A stretch of DNA of 8,404 nt from Christensenellaceae bacterium (GTDB taxonomy: Bacteria > Bacillota > Clostridia > Christensenellales > Borkfalkiaceae). The stretch's first letter is position 1. Every line of letters starts with the position of its first letter. The stretch spans positions 1-8,404 of the forward strand of contig CAOMHR010000063.1 in assembly GCA_948482865.1 (NCBI GenBank), written 5' to 3'. A model generated the notes under the pieces. That model had not been told where the DNA came from. It worked only from the letters and a program-made list of their open reading frames with translations, and searched no databases. Positions 1 to 6,364 of the stretch are shown piece by piece. A program made the position numbers and the translations under genes.

Positions 1-3000
1 CTGTTGGATATACCCGACTACGAACAGCTTGAAATGTGGGTCTATTATGAAGGCAACGACAATATAGTAATGGGCTCCAACTGGTGGAACGACACCGCCA
101 TAGAAAAAGGCAAGTGGGTTAAAATGGTTTGGTCTACGCGCGTTTGGGGCGAATACCCTGCGGGCGCGTCGGGCAGTATGGACGTCACCAATAACAAACC
201 CATAGGGACAAACGATATAACGGGAATGTCCATAAGAATTATTTTCGATTACAAACAAACGGTAATTCCCAACGGAAAACTTTACTTTTCTTCTATGAAC
301 GCGGTGCCCAAATTGTCCGCAAACGTAGAAGCGAAAGAAAACGTTATTTTAGATACCGACAAATTCTTCAAAGGGGATACGGTTAACATTTCCGCAAAGA
401 AAATAGACGGCAAAACGGTGGACTGTTTCCTGCTTAACGGCAAAGTTTTGCCCGGCAACTCGTTTGTTATAACCGAAGATGCAAACACCGTTGAAGTAAG
501 ATATATCGACGGAGAAATGACAAACGAAAATATGTCCTGGGCTACTCCCGATTTCGTAGCTCCCGTGGGCGGCGACGCTCAGGTTTACAAATTGGGCGAA
601 AGTAAAAACTGGGCGCTTTATTACGACGTTTACAATATGTCGTCTGCTTGTGCGTATACGGCTGCTTACGTAGGCGGTTCAGACCAGCTTCTCGGTTTTG
701 AAATAAACGGCACAAGCGGAAAATTCGCAGGTTACGGCGCCTATTGGAAATGGATGGACGGCGTTGCGCTTTCAGACGAAGTGATTGCGGCGTTCCGTGC
801 GGCAACGGAAGATAAACCCGTAACCGTTAAATACATGCGTTCGGGTTCGGTAATAAAGGCGTTTGTTGAGTACGACGGAAAAGAGTACTTTATAGCCGCC
901 GTTGATATATCGTCCGACCTTCAGGTAAGAAGCGGCGACAGCTTCGGCTTGGGCGGAAGAAAGCCCGTCGAAGTAGGCGGCAATTTGCTGCATAACGGCT
1001 CCGTCAAAAATATAAGAGCGGTGGCTACGGCGGCAAAAACCGAACTTGTGCACGCAACGTATGCGGCAACGTTGACCAAGGGCGACGACCTTGTGGATTT
1101 TGCAGATAAGGATTACCGCATAGGCGACAAAGTTAAACTTTCCGCCCCCAAACAAAACGGCGATAAGCTGTTCTTGTGCTATGAAGTGAACGGGAAAAAG
1201 ATAGACGGCGATACATTCTATATTGCGGACAAAAACGTAACCGTTAAAGCGATATACGTCGACGCCTGCGTTATTACTCTGGGTACAGGGTTGTATATCG
1301 GAGACAAAACGGGTAACGTTACCGTGCCTGTGGGGACCGTGGTTACAATTATTTACAAGGGAACTTCTCCCGAAGGTCAGTACTTTGCGGGGATTTACGT
1401 TGACGGCAATCTGATGGACGATATTTCGTTTACCACAACGGCTACTTCGCACAGCATAACCGTAAGTTACGCTGACCGTATCAAAAACGACAACGAAAAA
1501 CTCAATGAAACGGACAAAGCGGGCGAAACCGGCGGGCTTGTTTATCATCCTACCCAAAGCGGCTGGAAGCCTTCCGAAATCGAACACGTGACCGACTTCG
1601 GTTACGACGGCGAAGATAAGACGGTGGACGCGGACAATTCGCTTAAAGTTACGTTAAGCGGTGCCGAGCAGGCGTTTGCGCTTACCAACGGCGTTAATAA
1701 TCTTGATAAATACAAAGAGCTTTACTTCTATGTTTACTCCGAAAAGGGCGGTATAGCGGTCGGCGGCTGGTGGTGCCGCGACGTTGTTACCGTTGCCGGC
1801 AAGTGGGTAAAGGTAAGTTTCGGCAGAGATAAAACCCCTTGGAACATTGACGAAAAGTCGGTCTGGGAAAAGGGACTTAACAACTTTGTTTACAGCTTCA
1901 ACGGTGCGCAGGCGGGCGACGTGGTATACGTAACTTCCGTTTACGGCGTGCCTTACGAAGACGTTACTGTAACAAAAGACGAAACGTCTTCACAGTATCT
2001 TGAAATTTCGGCTCCCAAATACGGCGCAGCCTACAAGCAGAATGAAACGGTTACTCTCACCTGTAAAGGCGCGCCCGCAAACAAAGCGTTCGTATGCTTC
2101 ACGGTAAACGGCGCCGACATTGACGGCAACGAGTATAAACTTACGGCGGACGGCGTAGAGTTCGGCATACGCTTTGCCGACGCAAGCACTATAACGTTTG
2201 AAGACGGCGCTTCCGCGGCGGATGGCGGCAACGTCTTCGGTAAAGGCGCGGTCGTAAAACTTACGCACGAAGCAAAGACGGGTAAGGTATTCGATTATTA
2301 CCTTATTGACGGTACGTTAAAAGTTTTCACCGACGAGTTTAAAACGAGCGAATCAACGCATACGGTAAAAGCCGTTTATGCTGATAACGCCGCTTCCATT
2401 ACCTGGGGTGAAGGCGACGCCGACAGATACGCCAAAGACAAAGTGATGGGCAACACCGCAACGTCGGAGTGGTTCAAAACAAAGTTTGACGGTCAGATTT
2501 TCGGCTCTGCCGAATACTGGGCAATCAAGGTAAACGTCAAGACCAACGGCGAAAATAAATGGAATGCGCTCACCTTTGTTACCGGCAGCAAAGAAAGTTT
2601 ACTTATGCGTTGGTACAGCGGTTCGGATTTGTATTTCTCTTTCTCCAATCTGGACGAACAGGGTAACGAATACGCCCCTGCAAACACTCCGTTAGATTAC
2701 TCTTTTGTAGCTGACATGGGCACGCGCACACCCGAACAGATTGCGTTCAGAAAAATGATGTCCGGCAAATTAAGCGCAGGTACAGATATTACCGTAGTGC
2801 GTTGCGGCAACGAAATTAAAGTGTTTGCTGATAATCAGCAAGTGCTTACAATAAAGGACGTTATCGATTGCACGGGCAACTGGCTGGGCATAGGCACCGG
2901 ATTTGACCCCGACGCTCCTGCTTTAAGCGGTTTGGGCTTTATTACCGGCAAAGACAAAGTTGAAACGTATCTCAATAATACGGGAACAATAAGCATTGAA

Positions 3001-4113
3001 GGCAACGCGGACGGCAGTCTTGTAAAATACTGGGGCACAACGTATACTTTGCCTACCGCAAAAGTACTTACGTTGTCGGGTAAGGAAAATTCTTCTTCCG
3101 TAACCGTTGTTGTAAAAGACGCTAGAAACAACGTTTTAGCGCAGGCGAACGGCAAAATTACGATACCCGATTATAAGGGTTCGCAATATATTACCATAAC
3201 GTATTCGGCAGACGGTTGTAAGGACCATACCGTTAAAGTATACTTGCAAAAAGCCGATACGGGAGTATTGCTTGAAGCAAATGCGTTAGGCGCGGCAAAT
3301 CTGAACGCCAACGGCAACACCGTGGCTTACAGTACAGAACAGCGTTACGGAAGCGAAGCGGGTTCGATTAAAATTTCGAATATCGCAAACAACGAAACGG
3401 GAATATTCCTTAACAAGAGCGAAACTTCGAGATTTATTGAATTTTACGCATATACCGCCGACAGCGGAATACAGATGGGCGCATGGTGGTGTTGCAACCA
3501 TACTCTTGCGGTAAACAAGTGGACCCGCGTGGTGTTGGATACCCGTATGCAAGGGTACGACGTTCACGGCGGAGAAGCGGTGTTGCGTATATTCGGAGAA
3601 GCGCAAGGTAAAACCGTGTATATTTCTTCGGTTAAAACCTTTGACGATGAAAACAGCGACGCGCTCAGGCTTACCGATATTTCGTACGCTAAAAACGTTG
3701 CAAGCATCCGCGATTTTGAATACGTTACGGATAAACAGTGTACCGGCGACGCCGACAGACCCGTATCAGAAGCGGGTTCGCTCAAAGTTACCGTGGACGG
3801 AAGTGATAACGGCTTGGCGGCAAGCGTCAACTTCACCGTGGATTTAAGCAATTTCAGCGAAGTTTACTTCTACGTTTATACGGACGCGGCAAACGCTTCG
3901 GCGGGCGCGTACTGGTGCGGTAATACCGCATTGGCAACGGGACAGTGGACCCGCGTAAGTCTTACGGCTGATATGGCTAACGGCGGACCTTGGAACGTTG
4001 ACGGAAGCAAAATATTTGAAGCAGGTCTGAAAGATATGGTTGTCAGGCTTATGGACTGCTCGGCAGGCGACGTTTTCTACGTAACTTCGCTGTACGGCGT
4101 TCCCAAGGCATAA
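1..4113 (+). CDS. C-terminal part of a giant modular, probably secreted, beta-repeat protein (5'-truncated by window)
   Basis: The frame is open from base 1 to the TAA at 4111-4113, so the true start lies upstream; the TTG at 4 is just a Leu codon inside the gene. Residues are numbered from base 4. I see no catalytic domain, only repeated beta-rich modules: A1 (1-103), B1 (106-170), C1 (171-343), B2 (348-420), B3 (421-491), A2 (525-653), B4 (664-726), B5 (727-794), C2 (797-985), an Ig-like stretch (993-1085), A3 (1088-1214) and A4 (1235-1369). B modules resemble divergent InlB B-repeats (Gx.V.L.A....G..F..W.V/NG pattern, ending in V.A.Y.D). The modules are rich in Tyr, Trp, Asn, Asp and Gly, as in extracellular binding proteins. 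The protein ends on A4 without LPXTG, a hydrophobic tail or SLH repeats, so any anchor or signal peptide must be in the missing N-terminal part. Role in polysaccharide or surface binding is inference; an upstream glycosidase domain is possible. Confidence 0.88.
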   Translation: MLDIPDYEQLEMWVYYEGNDNIVMGSNWWNDTAIEKGKWVKMVWSTRVWGEYPAGASGSMDVTNNKPIGTNDITGMSIRIIFDYKQTVIPNGKLYFSSMNAVPKLSANVEAKENVILDTDKFFKGDTVNISAKKIDGKTVDCFLLNGKVLPGNSFVITEDANTVEVRYIDGEMTNENMSWATPDFVAPVGGDAQVYKLGESKNWALYYDVYNMSSACAYTAAYVGGSDQLLGFEINGTSGKFAGYGAYWKWMDGVALSDEVIAAFRAATEDKPVTVKYMRSGSVIKAFVEYDGKEYFIAAVDISSDLQVRSGDSFGLGGRKPVEVGGNLLHNGSVKNIRAVATAAKTELVHATYAATLTKGDDLVDFADKDYRIGDKVKLSAPKQNGDKLFLCYEVNGKKIDGDTFYIADKNVTVKAIYVDACVITLGTGLYIGDKTGNVTVPVGTVVTIIYKGTSPEGQYFAGIYVDGNLMDDISFTTTATSHSITVSYADRIKNDNEKLNETDKAGETGGLVYHPTQSGWKPSEIEHVTDFGYDGEDKTVDADNSLKVTLSGAEQAFALTNGVNNLDKYKELYFYVYSEKGGIAVGGWWCRDVVTVAGKWVKVSFGRDKTPWNIDEKSVWEKGLNNFVYSFNGAQAGDVVYVTSVYGVPYEDVTVTKDETSSQYLEISAPKYGAAYKQNETVTLTCKGAPANKAFVCFTVNGADIDGNEYKLTADGVEFGIRFADASTITFEDGASAADGGNVFGKGAVVKLTHEAKTGKVFDYYLIDGTLKVFTDEFKTSESTHTVKAVYADNAASITWGEGDADRYAKDKVMGNTATSEWFKTKFDGQIFGSAEYWAIKVNVKTNGENKWNALTFVTGSKESLLMRWYSGSDLYFSFSNLDEQGNEYAPANTPLDYSFVADMGTRTPEQIAFRKMMSGKLSAGTDITVVRCGNEIKVFADNQQVLTIKDVIDCTGNWLGIGTGFDPDAPALSGLGFITGKDKVETYLNNTGTISIEGNADGSLVKYWGTTYTLPTAKVLTLSGKENSSSVTVVVKDARNNVLAQANGKITIPDYKGSQYITITYSADGCKDHTVKVYLQKADTGVLLEANALGAANLNANGNTVAYSTEQRYGSEAGSIKISNIANNETGIFLNKSETSRFIEFYAYTADSGIQMGAWWCCNHTLAVNKWTRVVLDTRMQGYDVHGGEAVLRIFGEAQGKTVYISSVKTFDDENSDALRLTDISYAKNVASIRDFEYVTDKQCTGDADRPVSEAGSLKVTVDGSDNGLAASVNFTVDLSNFSEVYFYVYTDAANASAGAYWCGNTALATGQWTRVSLTADMANGGPWNVDGSKIFEAGLKDMVVRLMDCSAGDVFYVTSLYGVPKA
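4..312 (+). repeat. Module A copy 1 (partial at window start)
   Basis: Residues 1-103 of the giant protein. The core has a strand with alternating aromatics (EMWVYYE), the pair NWWND at 26-30, GKWVKMVW at 36-43, and the closing motif GKLYFSSMNAVPK. Unlike copies 2-4 there is no Cys beside the Trp pair. Its N-terminal strands probably lie before the window. Confidence 0.65.
319..513 (+). repeat. Module B copy 1, InlB B-repeat-like
   Basis: Residues 106-170. Shows the pattern KGDTVNISA, then a central strand with FLLNGKVL, then NTVEVRYIDG. This is the same order of strands as copies B2-B5. The fold assignment rests on this pattern (divergent InlB B-repeat / bacterial repeat families) and was not tested by a profile search. 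Confidence 0.6.
514..1032 (+). other. Module C copy 1, concanavalin/LamG-like beta-sandwich
   Basis: Residues 171-343, about 170 aa. It contains NWALYYDVYN, a Trp-rich stretch around 246-251 (AYWKWM), then VTVKYMRSGSVIKAFVEYDG, and ends with GDSFGLGGRKP. The order and the segment IAAFRAA...SVIKAFV match IAFRKMM...EIKVFAD in module C2. LamG/concanavalin-like sandwiches with this kind of V.R.G..I.V..D element are common carbohydrate-binding units; this assignment is by pattern only. Confidence 0.5.
1045..1476 (+). repeat. Module B copies 2 and 3 in tandem, InlB B-repeat-like
   Basis: Residues 348-420 and 421-491. Copy 2 has RIGDKVKLSAPK, then YEVNGKKIDGDTF, then VTVKAIYVD. Copy 3 begins directly at ACVITLG and has VPVGTVVTIIYKG, then GIYVDGNL, then SITVSYAD. 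The doublet B-B is used again as B4-B5 later in the protein. Confidence 0.6.
1576..1962 (+). repeat. Module A copy 2
   Basis: Residues 525-653, the first complete copy. Elements in order: HVTDF, SLKVTLSG, KELYFYVYSE, the GGWWC motif at 587-591, GKWVKVSF, TPWNID, and the closing GDVVYVTSVYGVP. At the DNA level its last 40 bases (about 1912-1952) are still close to the end of copy 4 (about 4063-4103), which points to duplication inside the gene. Confidence 0.65.
1993..2385 (+). repeat. Module B copies 4 and 5 in tandem, InlB B-repeat-like
   Basis: Residues 664-726 and 727-794. Copy 4 has KQNETVTLTCKG, FTVNGADIDGNEY and FGIRFAD. Copy 5 begins at ASTITFEDG and has GKGAVVKLTHEAK, YYLIDGTLKVF and HTVKAVYAD. 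The second member of each doublet starts right after a Val/Ala-Asp, as in B2-B3. Confidence 0.6.
2392..2958 (+). other. Module C copy 2, concanavalin/LamG-like beta-sandwich
   Basis: Residues 797-985. It has EYWAIKVNVKTN, LLMRWYSGSDLYFSF, IAFRKMMSGK, DITVVRCGNEIKVFADNQ and NWLGIGTGFDPDAP. It aligns by eye with C1 over the second half, but similarity is low and the first half carries about 15 extra residues. Probably a diverged sugar-binding sandwich; the call is moderate to weak. Confidence 0.45.
2980..3258 (+). other. Ig-like / beta-sandwich spacer module
   Basis: Residues 993-1085. Contains GTISIEGNADG, SSSVTVVVKDARNNVLAQ and QYITITYSADGCKDHTVKVYLQK, the alternating strand pattern of Ig-like or CNA-B/BIG-like spacers. 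It occurs once only and separates C2 from the A3-A4 pair. No family can be named with certainty. Confidence 0.4.
3265..3645 (+). repeat. Module A copy 3
   Basis: Residues 1088-1214. It has EAGSIKIS, FIEFYAYTADSG, GAWWCCN at 1159-1165, NKWTRVVLDTR and GKTVYISSVKTF. This copy has two adjacent Cys after the Trp pair and lacks the YGVP ending, so it is the most divergent complete copy at its C-terminal edge. Confidence 0.62.
3706..4110 (+). repeat. Module A copy 4 (C-terminal end of the protein)
   Basis: Residues 1235-1369. It has IRDFEYVT, EAGSLKVTVDG, SEVYFYVYTD, GAYWCGN at 1301-1307, GQWTRVSL, GPWNVDG and the closing GDVFYVTSLYGVPKA, followed directly by the stop codon. The chain therefore ends on a complete module with no sorting signal. 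Confidence 0.65.
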
Positions 4114-4128
4114 TAATTTAGCAGGGCA

Positions 4129-4168
4129 AAGCCCCCGAAGGCGTGCGCCTTCGGGGGCTTGAATTTTT
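4129..4168 (+). terminator. Rho-independent terminator after the giant modular gene
   Basis: Perfect inverted repeat: left arm 4129-4143 (AAGCCCCCGAAGGCG) and right arm 4146-4160 (CGCCTTCGGGGGCTT). The innermost pair probably stays open, giving about 14 bp and a GTGC loop. It is followed by GAA and a run of five T at 4164-4168. It lies 15 bases after the stop of the modular gene. The U-run is short and starts three bases after the stem, but the G+C-rich stem is very strong. Confidence 0.9.
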
Positions 4169-4186
4169 AAAATAAAGTGATATAAT
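4159..4186 (+). promoter_or_regulatory. Extended -10 sigma-A promoter for the four-gene operon
   Basis: The -35 box is TTGAAT at 4159-4164 (4 of 6 to TTGACA). A 16-base spacer follows, then TATAAT at 4181-4186 (6 of 6), preceded by TG at 4178-4179, the extended -10 element. The -35 box overlaps the last two bases of the terminator stem and its tail. With usual spacing the transcription start falls at about 4193, on the A of the operon's first ATG. Confidence 0.75.
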
Positions 4187-4192
4187 TTAATT

Positions 4193-5755
4193 ATGAAAAT
4201 GAACTATAAAAATTATTGCGATAAAGTAAAGGGTTGCTATCTGGGCAAAAATATAGGCGGTACGCTCGGCGCTCCGTTCGAGTGCTTCCGCGGAGTGTAC
4301 GATATCGACTTTTTTATGCAGGACGTATCTTCGCCCGTACCTAACGACGACGTTGATTTGCAGCTTGTGTGGCTTTCCGCCGTTGAGCATGAAGGCAAAA
4401 ATATAGACAGCCATATTCTGGCGCAGTATTGGGAAAATTACGTTTCGGCGGAAATTTCGGAGTACGGCGCGGGTAAAAACAATTATTCTGTTGGCATAGT
4501 TCCGCCGCTCTCGGGCTATTTGCGCAATGAAAACCGTGAAAGCAACGGGGCGTGGATACGCACCGAAATCTGGGCGTGCCTTTGCGCGGGCAACCCTGCG
4601 CTTGCCGCGAATTACGCGTATTACGACGCGTGTGTGGACCACAGCGGCGAAGGGATTTATGCGGCAATATTTACGGCAACAGTACAGGCTGCGGCGTTTT
4701 TTGAAAGCGATATAAATAAACTTATTGAAATAGGTCTTTCATATATCCCCGGAAAGTGCGGGGTAAGAAACGCGGTGGAAGTCGTTTTGAATTGTTACAA
4801 GAACGGCGACGACTGGAAGACGGCGCGCAAAAATCTTCTGATTGCAGAGCCTTCCAGCTTCGGCGAGATAGGCGGAGAGTGGAAGGGCGTTCCTTCCGTA
4901 CCCGCAGGCGCAAAATGCCCCGTGCAAAAGAAGGATAAAGATATTCCCAAAGCGGTACACGGGTACGACGCGCCCGCAAGCATAGGCATTGTTTTGATAG
5001 GCTGGCTTTACGGCAACGGCGACTTCGGCAAATCGGTTTGCATTGCCACAAACTGCGGCGAAGATACCGACTGCACGGCGGGAACTCTGGGCGCGATACT
5101 CGGAATTATCGGCGGAGCGGAAAGCATACCCGACAAATGGAAAAACGGCTGTTCCGAAAAAATAGCGGTTTGCACTCTTCGTCCCGACCTTCTTTTAAAC
5201 GTGCCGGAAACGGTTTCGGCACTGTGCGAAAGAGTTGTAAAGCAGTTTCCCGTTGTTTCTTCCGAAAGGTGCGCCTTTACTGAAAACGGGTTTGAAATTA
5301 CAGCGGCAAATTGCCTGAAATATGATGAAAACGCATTCTATCCTTACCAGCAGGAAAATTTTAAAGAACTTTTGGCGGAAAGTCCCTGTACGGCGCGCTA
5401 TCATTTCCCTTCGCTGACAGTCAAGGTAAATTTCGGCGAAAGTTTGGCAAAAATAGAAGAAGGAACTGAAAAGCGCATAACAGTTACGCTTTGCAACAAA
5501 CTTTATCTTTCGCAGTACGTCAACGTGGAAATTTCAGGCATACCGGAAGAATGGAAACTTGCAAACGGCCATAAAAGAGCGGTGGGGCTGGAACACTGGC
5601 ACGGCAGCAAAGTCAGCCATACAAACGAATTTGAGTTGAAGTTTACCCCCGCCGCGCTTAAAAATTATAAGTACGAAATAGTTATCAGAATTTCGGTAAA
5701 CGGCAGGGGAGAACAGTATTTCGTGCCTGTAACGCTTATAAACGGCGCTTGCTGA
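4193..5755 (+). CDS. ADP-ribosylglycohydrolase (DraG/ARH) family protein with C-terminal beta domain
   Basis: 520 aa. Residues about 5-345 match the all-helical ADP-ribosylglycohydrolase fold (ADP-ribosylation/crystallin J1 family). Seen are the entry motif GCYLGKNIGGTLGAPFE (14-30), the acidic metal motif N51-D52-D53, DHSGEGIYAA (149-158) and GEDTDCTAGTLGAILG (289-304). Asp52, Asp53, Asp291 and Asp293 fit the two-metal site. The flanking Thr ligands of ARH3-type enzymes are replaced by Asn51 and Cys294; as I recall the DTDC form is usual in the bacterial subfamily found near carbohydrate genes. Residues about 395-515 form a separate beta-sandwich-like domain (TVKVNF, ITVTLCN, VNVEISG, YEIVIRISV). 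Family members cleave N- or O-glycosidic bonds to ADP-ribose; the natural substrate of this long subfamily is uncertain and may be another glycoside. No signal peptide. The first ATG (4193) is used; ATG 4199 is an alternative. There is no Shine-Dalgarno sequence before either. Confidence 0.85.
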   Translation: MKMNYKNYCDKVKGCYLGKNIGGTLGAPFECFRGVYDIDFFMQDVSSPVPNDDVDLQLVWLSAVEHEGKNIDSHILAQYWENYVSAEISEYGAGKNNYSVGIVPPLSGYLRNENRESNGAWIRTEIWACLCAGNPALAANYAYYDACVDHSGEGIYAAIFTATVQAAAFFESDINKLIEIGLSYIPGKCGVRNAVEVVLNCYKNGDDWKTARKNLLIAEPSSFGEIGGEWKGVPSVPAGAKCPVQKKDKDIPKAVHGYDAPASIGIVLIGWLYGNGDFGKSVCIATNCGEDTDCTAGTLGAILGIIGGAESIPDKWKNGCSEKIAVCTLRPDLLLNVPETVSALCERVVKQFPVVSSERCAFTENGFEITAANCLKYDENAFYPYQQENFKELLAESPCTARYHFPSLTVKVNFGESLAKIEEGTEKRITVTLCNKLYLSQYVNVEISGIPEEWKLANGHKRAVGLEHWHGSKVSHTNEFELKFTPAALKNYKYEIVIRISVNGRGEQYFVPVTLINGAC

Positions 5756-5760
5756 GAGGA
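5754..5760 (+). promoter_or_regulatory. Shine-Dalgarno that decides the start of the YdcF-like gene
   Basis: GAGAGGA, lying over the TGA stop of the preceding gene, with only three bases before the ATG at 5764. It favours ATG 5764 over the in-frame TTG at 5749. It is the only clear Shine-Dalgarno before any of the four operon genes, and its spacing is shorter than usual. Confidence 0.65.
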
Positions 5761-5763
5761 TTT

Positions 5764-6360
5764 ATGTATTTATCGCAGACGGATTTATCAGAACTTACGC
5801 CCGCGCAAACGGACGGTATTTTGTTCGGCGGACTTAACGAAAGAGTCGAAAAAGCCGATTTTGCCTTGGTTTGCGGCACCGCGCCAGAGTACGCGCGTAT
5901 ACGCGCGGAAATAGCCGCCGCTTATTATAAAAAAGGCGGAACGGAAAACTTAATAGTTTCCGGCGCGGCAGTATCGGACAAATCCGTTAAAGAGTGTACG
6001 GTTTTGCGTGAAATGCTTTTAAATTACGGCGTTCCGCAAACTGCGATAACGGAAGAGTCGAACGCCTTTGACACAATTCAGAATATAACCTGTACGCTTA
6101 CCGAAATATGTAAGCGTACGGACGTTATGAAAGTTGAAAGCATAACTGTGATAACAGAGCCCTTTCATATGAAGCGGGCGTTACTTCTTGCAAAAATTTT
6201 ATTGCCGTCGTTTATTAAGGTATACGGATTCACGCAGGGCGCGGCTATTCAACGCGGGCAATGGAAAACGGACGAAAGGCTTAAAAATTGCGTAAAAACC
6301 GAATTGAAAATTTTGAAAGACCTGATAATTAAAGGACGCGTAAGCGATATACAATTTTAA
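5764..6360 (+). CDS. YdcF/ElyC-SanA family protein (DUF218)
   Basis: 198 aa from ATG 5764. DUF218 hallmarks in order: ADFALVCGTAP (31-41, strand plus glycine turn), R45 and Y54 in the first helix (ARIRAEIAAAYYKKG), NLIVSG (62-67), ECTVLREMLLNYGVP (77-91), then EESNAFDTIQN (97-107) with conserved Glu/Thr/Asn, and ITVITEPFHMKRALLLAK (127-144) with His135 and Arg138. Members bind nucleotide-like ligands or affect envelope polymers in E. coli (YdcF, SanA, ElyC), but no common reaction is established. Most envelope members carry an N-terminal membrane anchor; this one has none and looks cytoplasmic. It starts 8 bases after the ADP-ribosylglycohydrolase-like gene, so a role on the same substrate or its nucleotide/phosphate product is plausible but inferred. 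Confidence 0.82.
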   Translation: MYLSQTDLSELTPAQTDGILFGGLNERVEKADFALVCGTAPEYARIRAEIAAAYYKKGGTENLIVSGAAVSDKSVKECTVLREMLLNYGVPQTAITEESNAFDTIQNITCTLTEICKRTDVMKVESITVITEPFHMKRALLLAKILLPSFIKVYGFTQGAAIQRGQWKTDERLKNCVKTELKILKDLIIKGRVSDIQF

Positions 6361-6364
6361 AAAT

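Noticed and set aside
4..6. TTG at base 4 as the real start of the first gene
   Set aside because: The frame is already open at base 1, no Shine-Dalgarno can be seen, and translation begins in the middle of module A1.
772..1587. 271-codon open frame on the minus strand inside the modular gene
   Set aside because: It is fully antisense to a well-supported coding region with clear repeated modules. Its translation shows no domain motif, and it is a by-product of the codon composition of the + strand.
4527..4715. Short + strand frame inside the ADP-ribosylglycohydrolase-like gene, and several minus-strand frames there
   Set aside because: They are Arg-rich, low-complexity translations in alternative frames of a gene with complete family motifs.
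5749..5763. TTG start giving a 203-residue YdcF-like protein
   Set aside because: It would overlap the preceding gene and place GAGAGGA inside the coding region. ATG 5764 has that Shine-Dalgarno directly upstream and keeps the family's usual N-terminal length.
6348..6364. Possible internal promoter (TATACA / TACAAT) before the PhnP-like gene
   Set aside because: It lies in the coding end of the previous gene, has no convincing -35 box or TG extension, and such matches are expected by chance in A/T-rich junctions.
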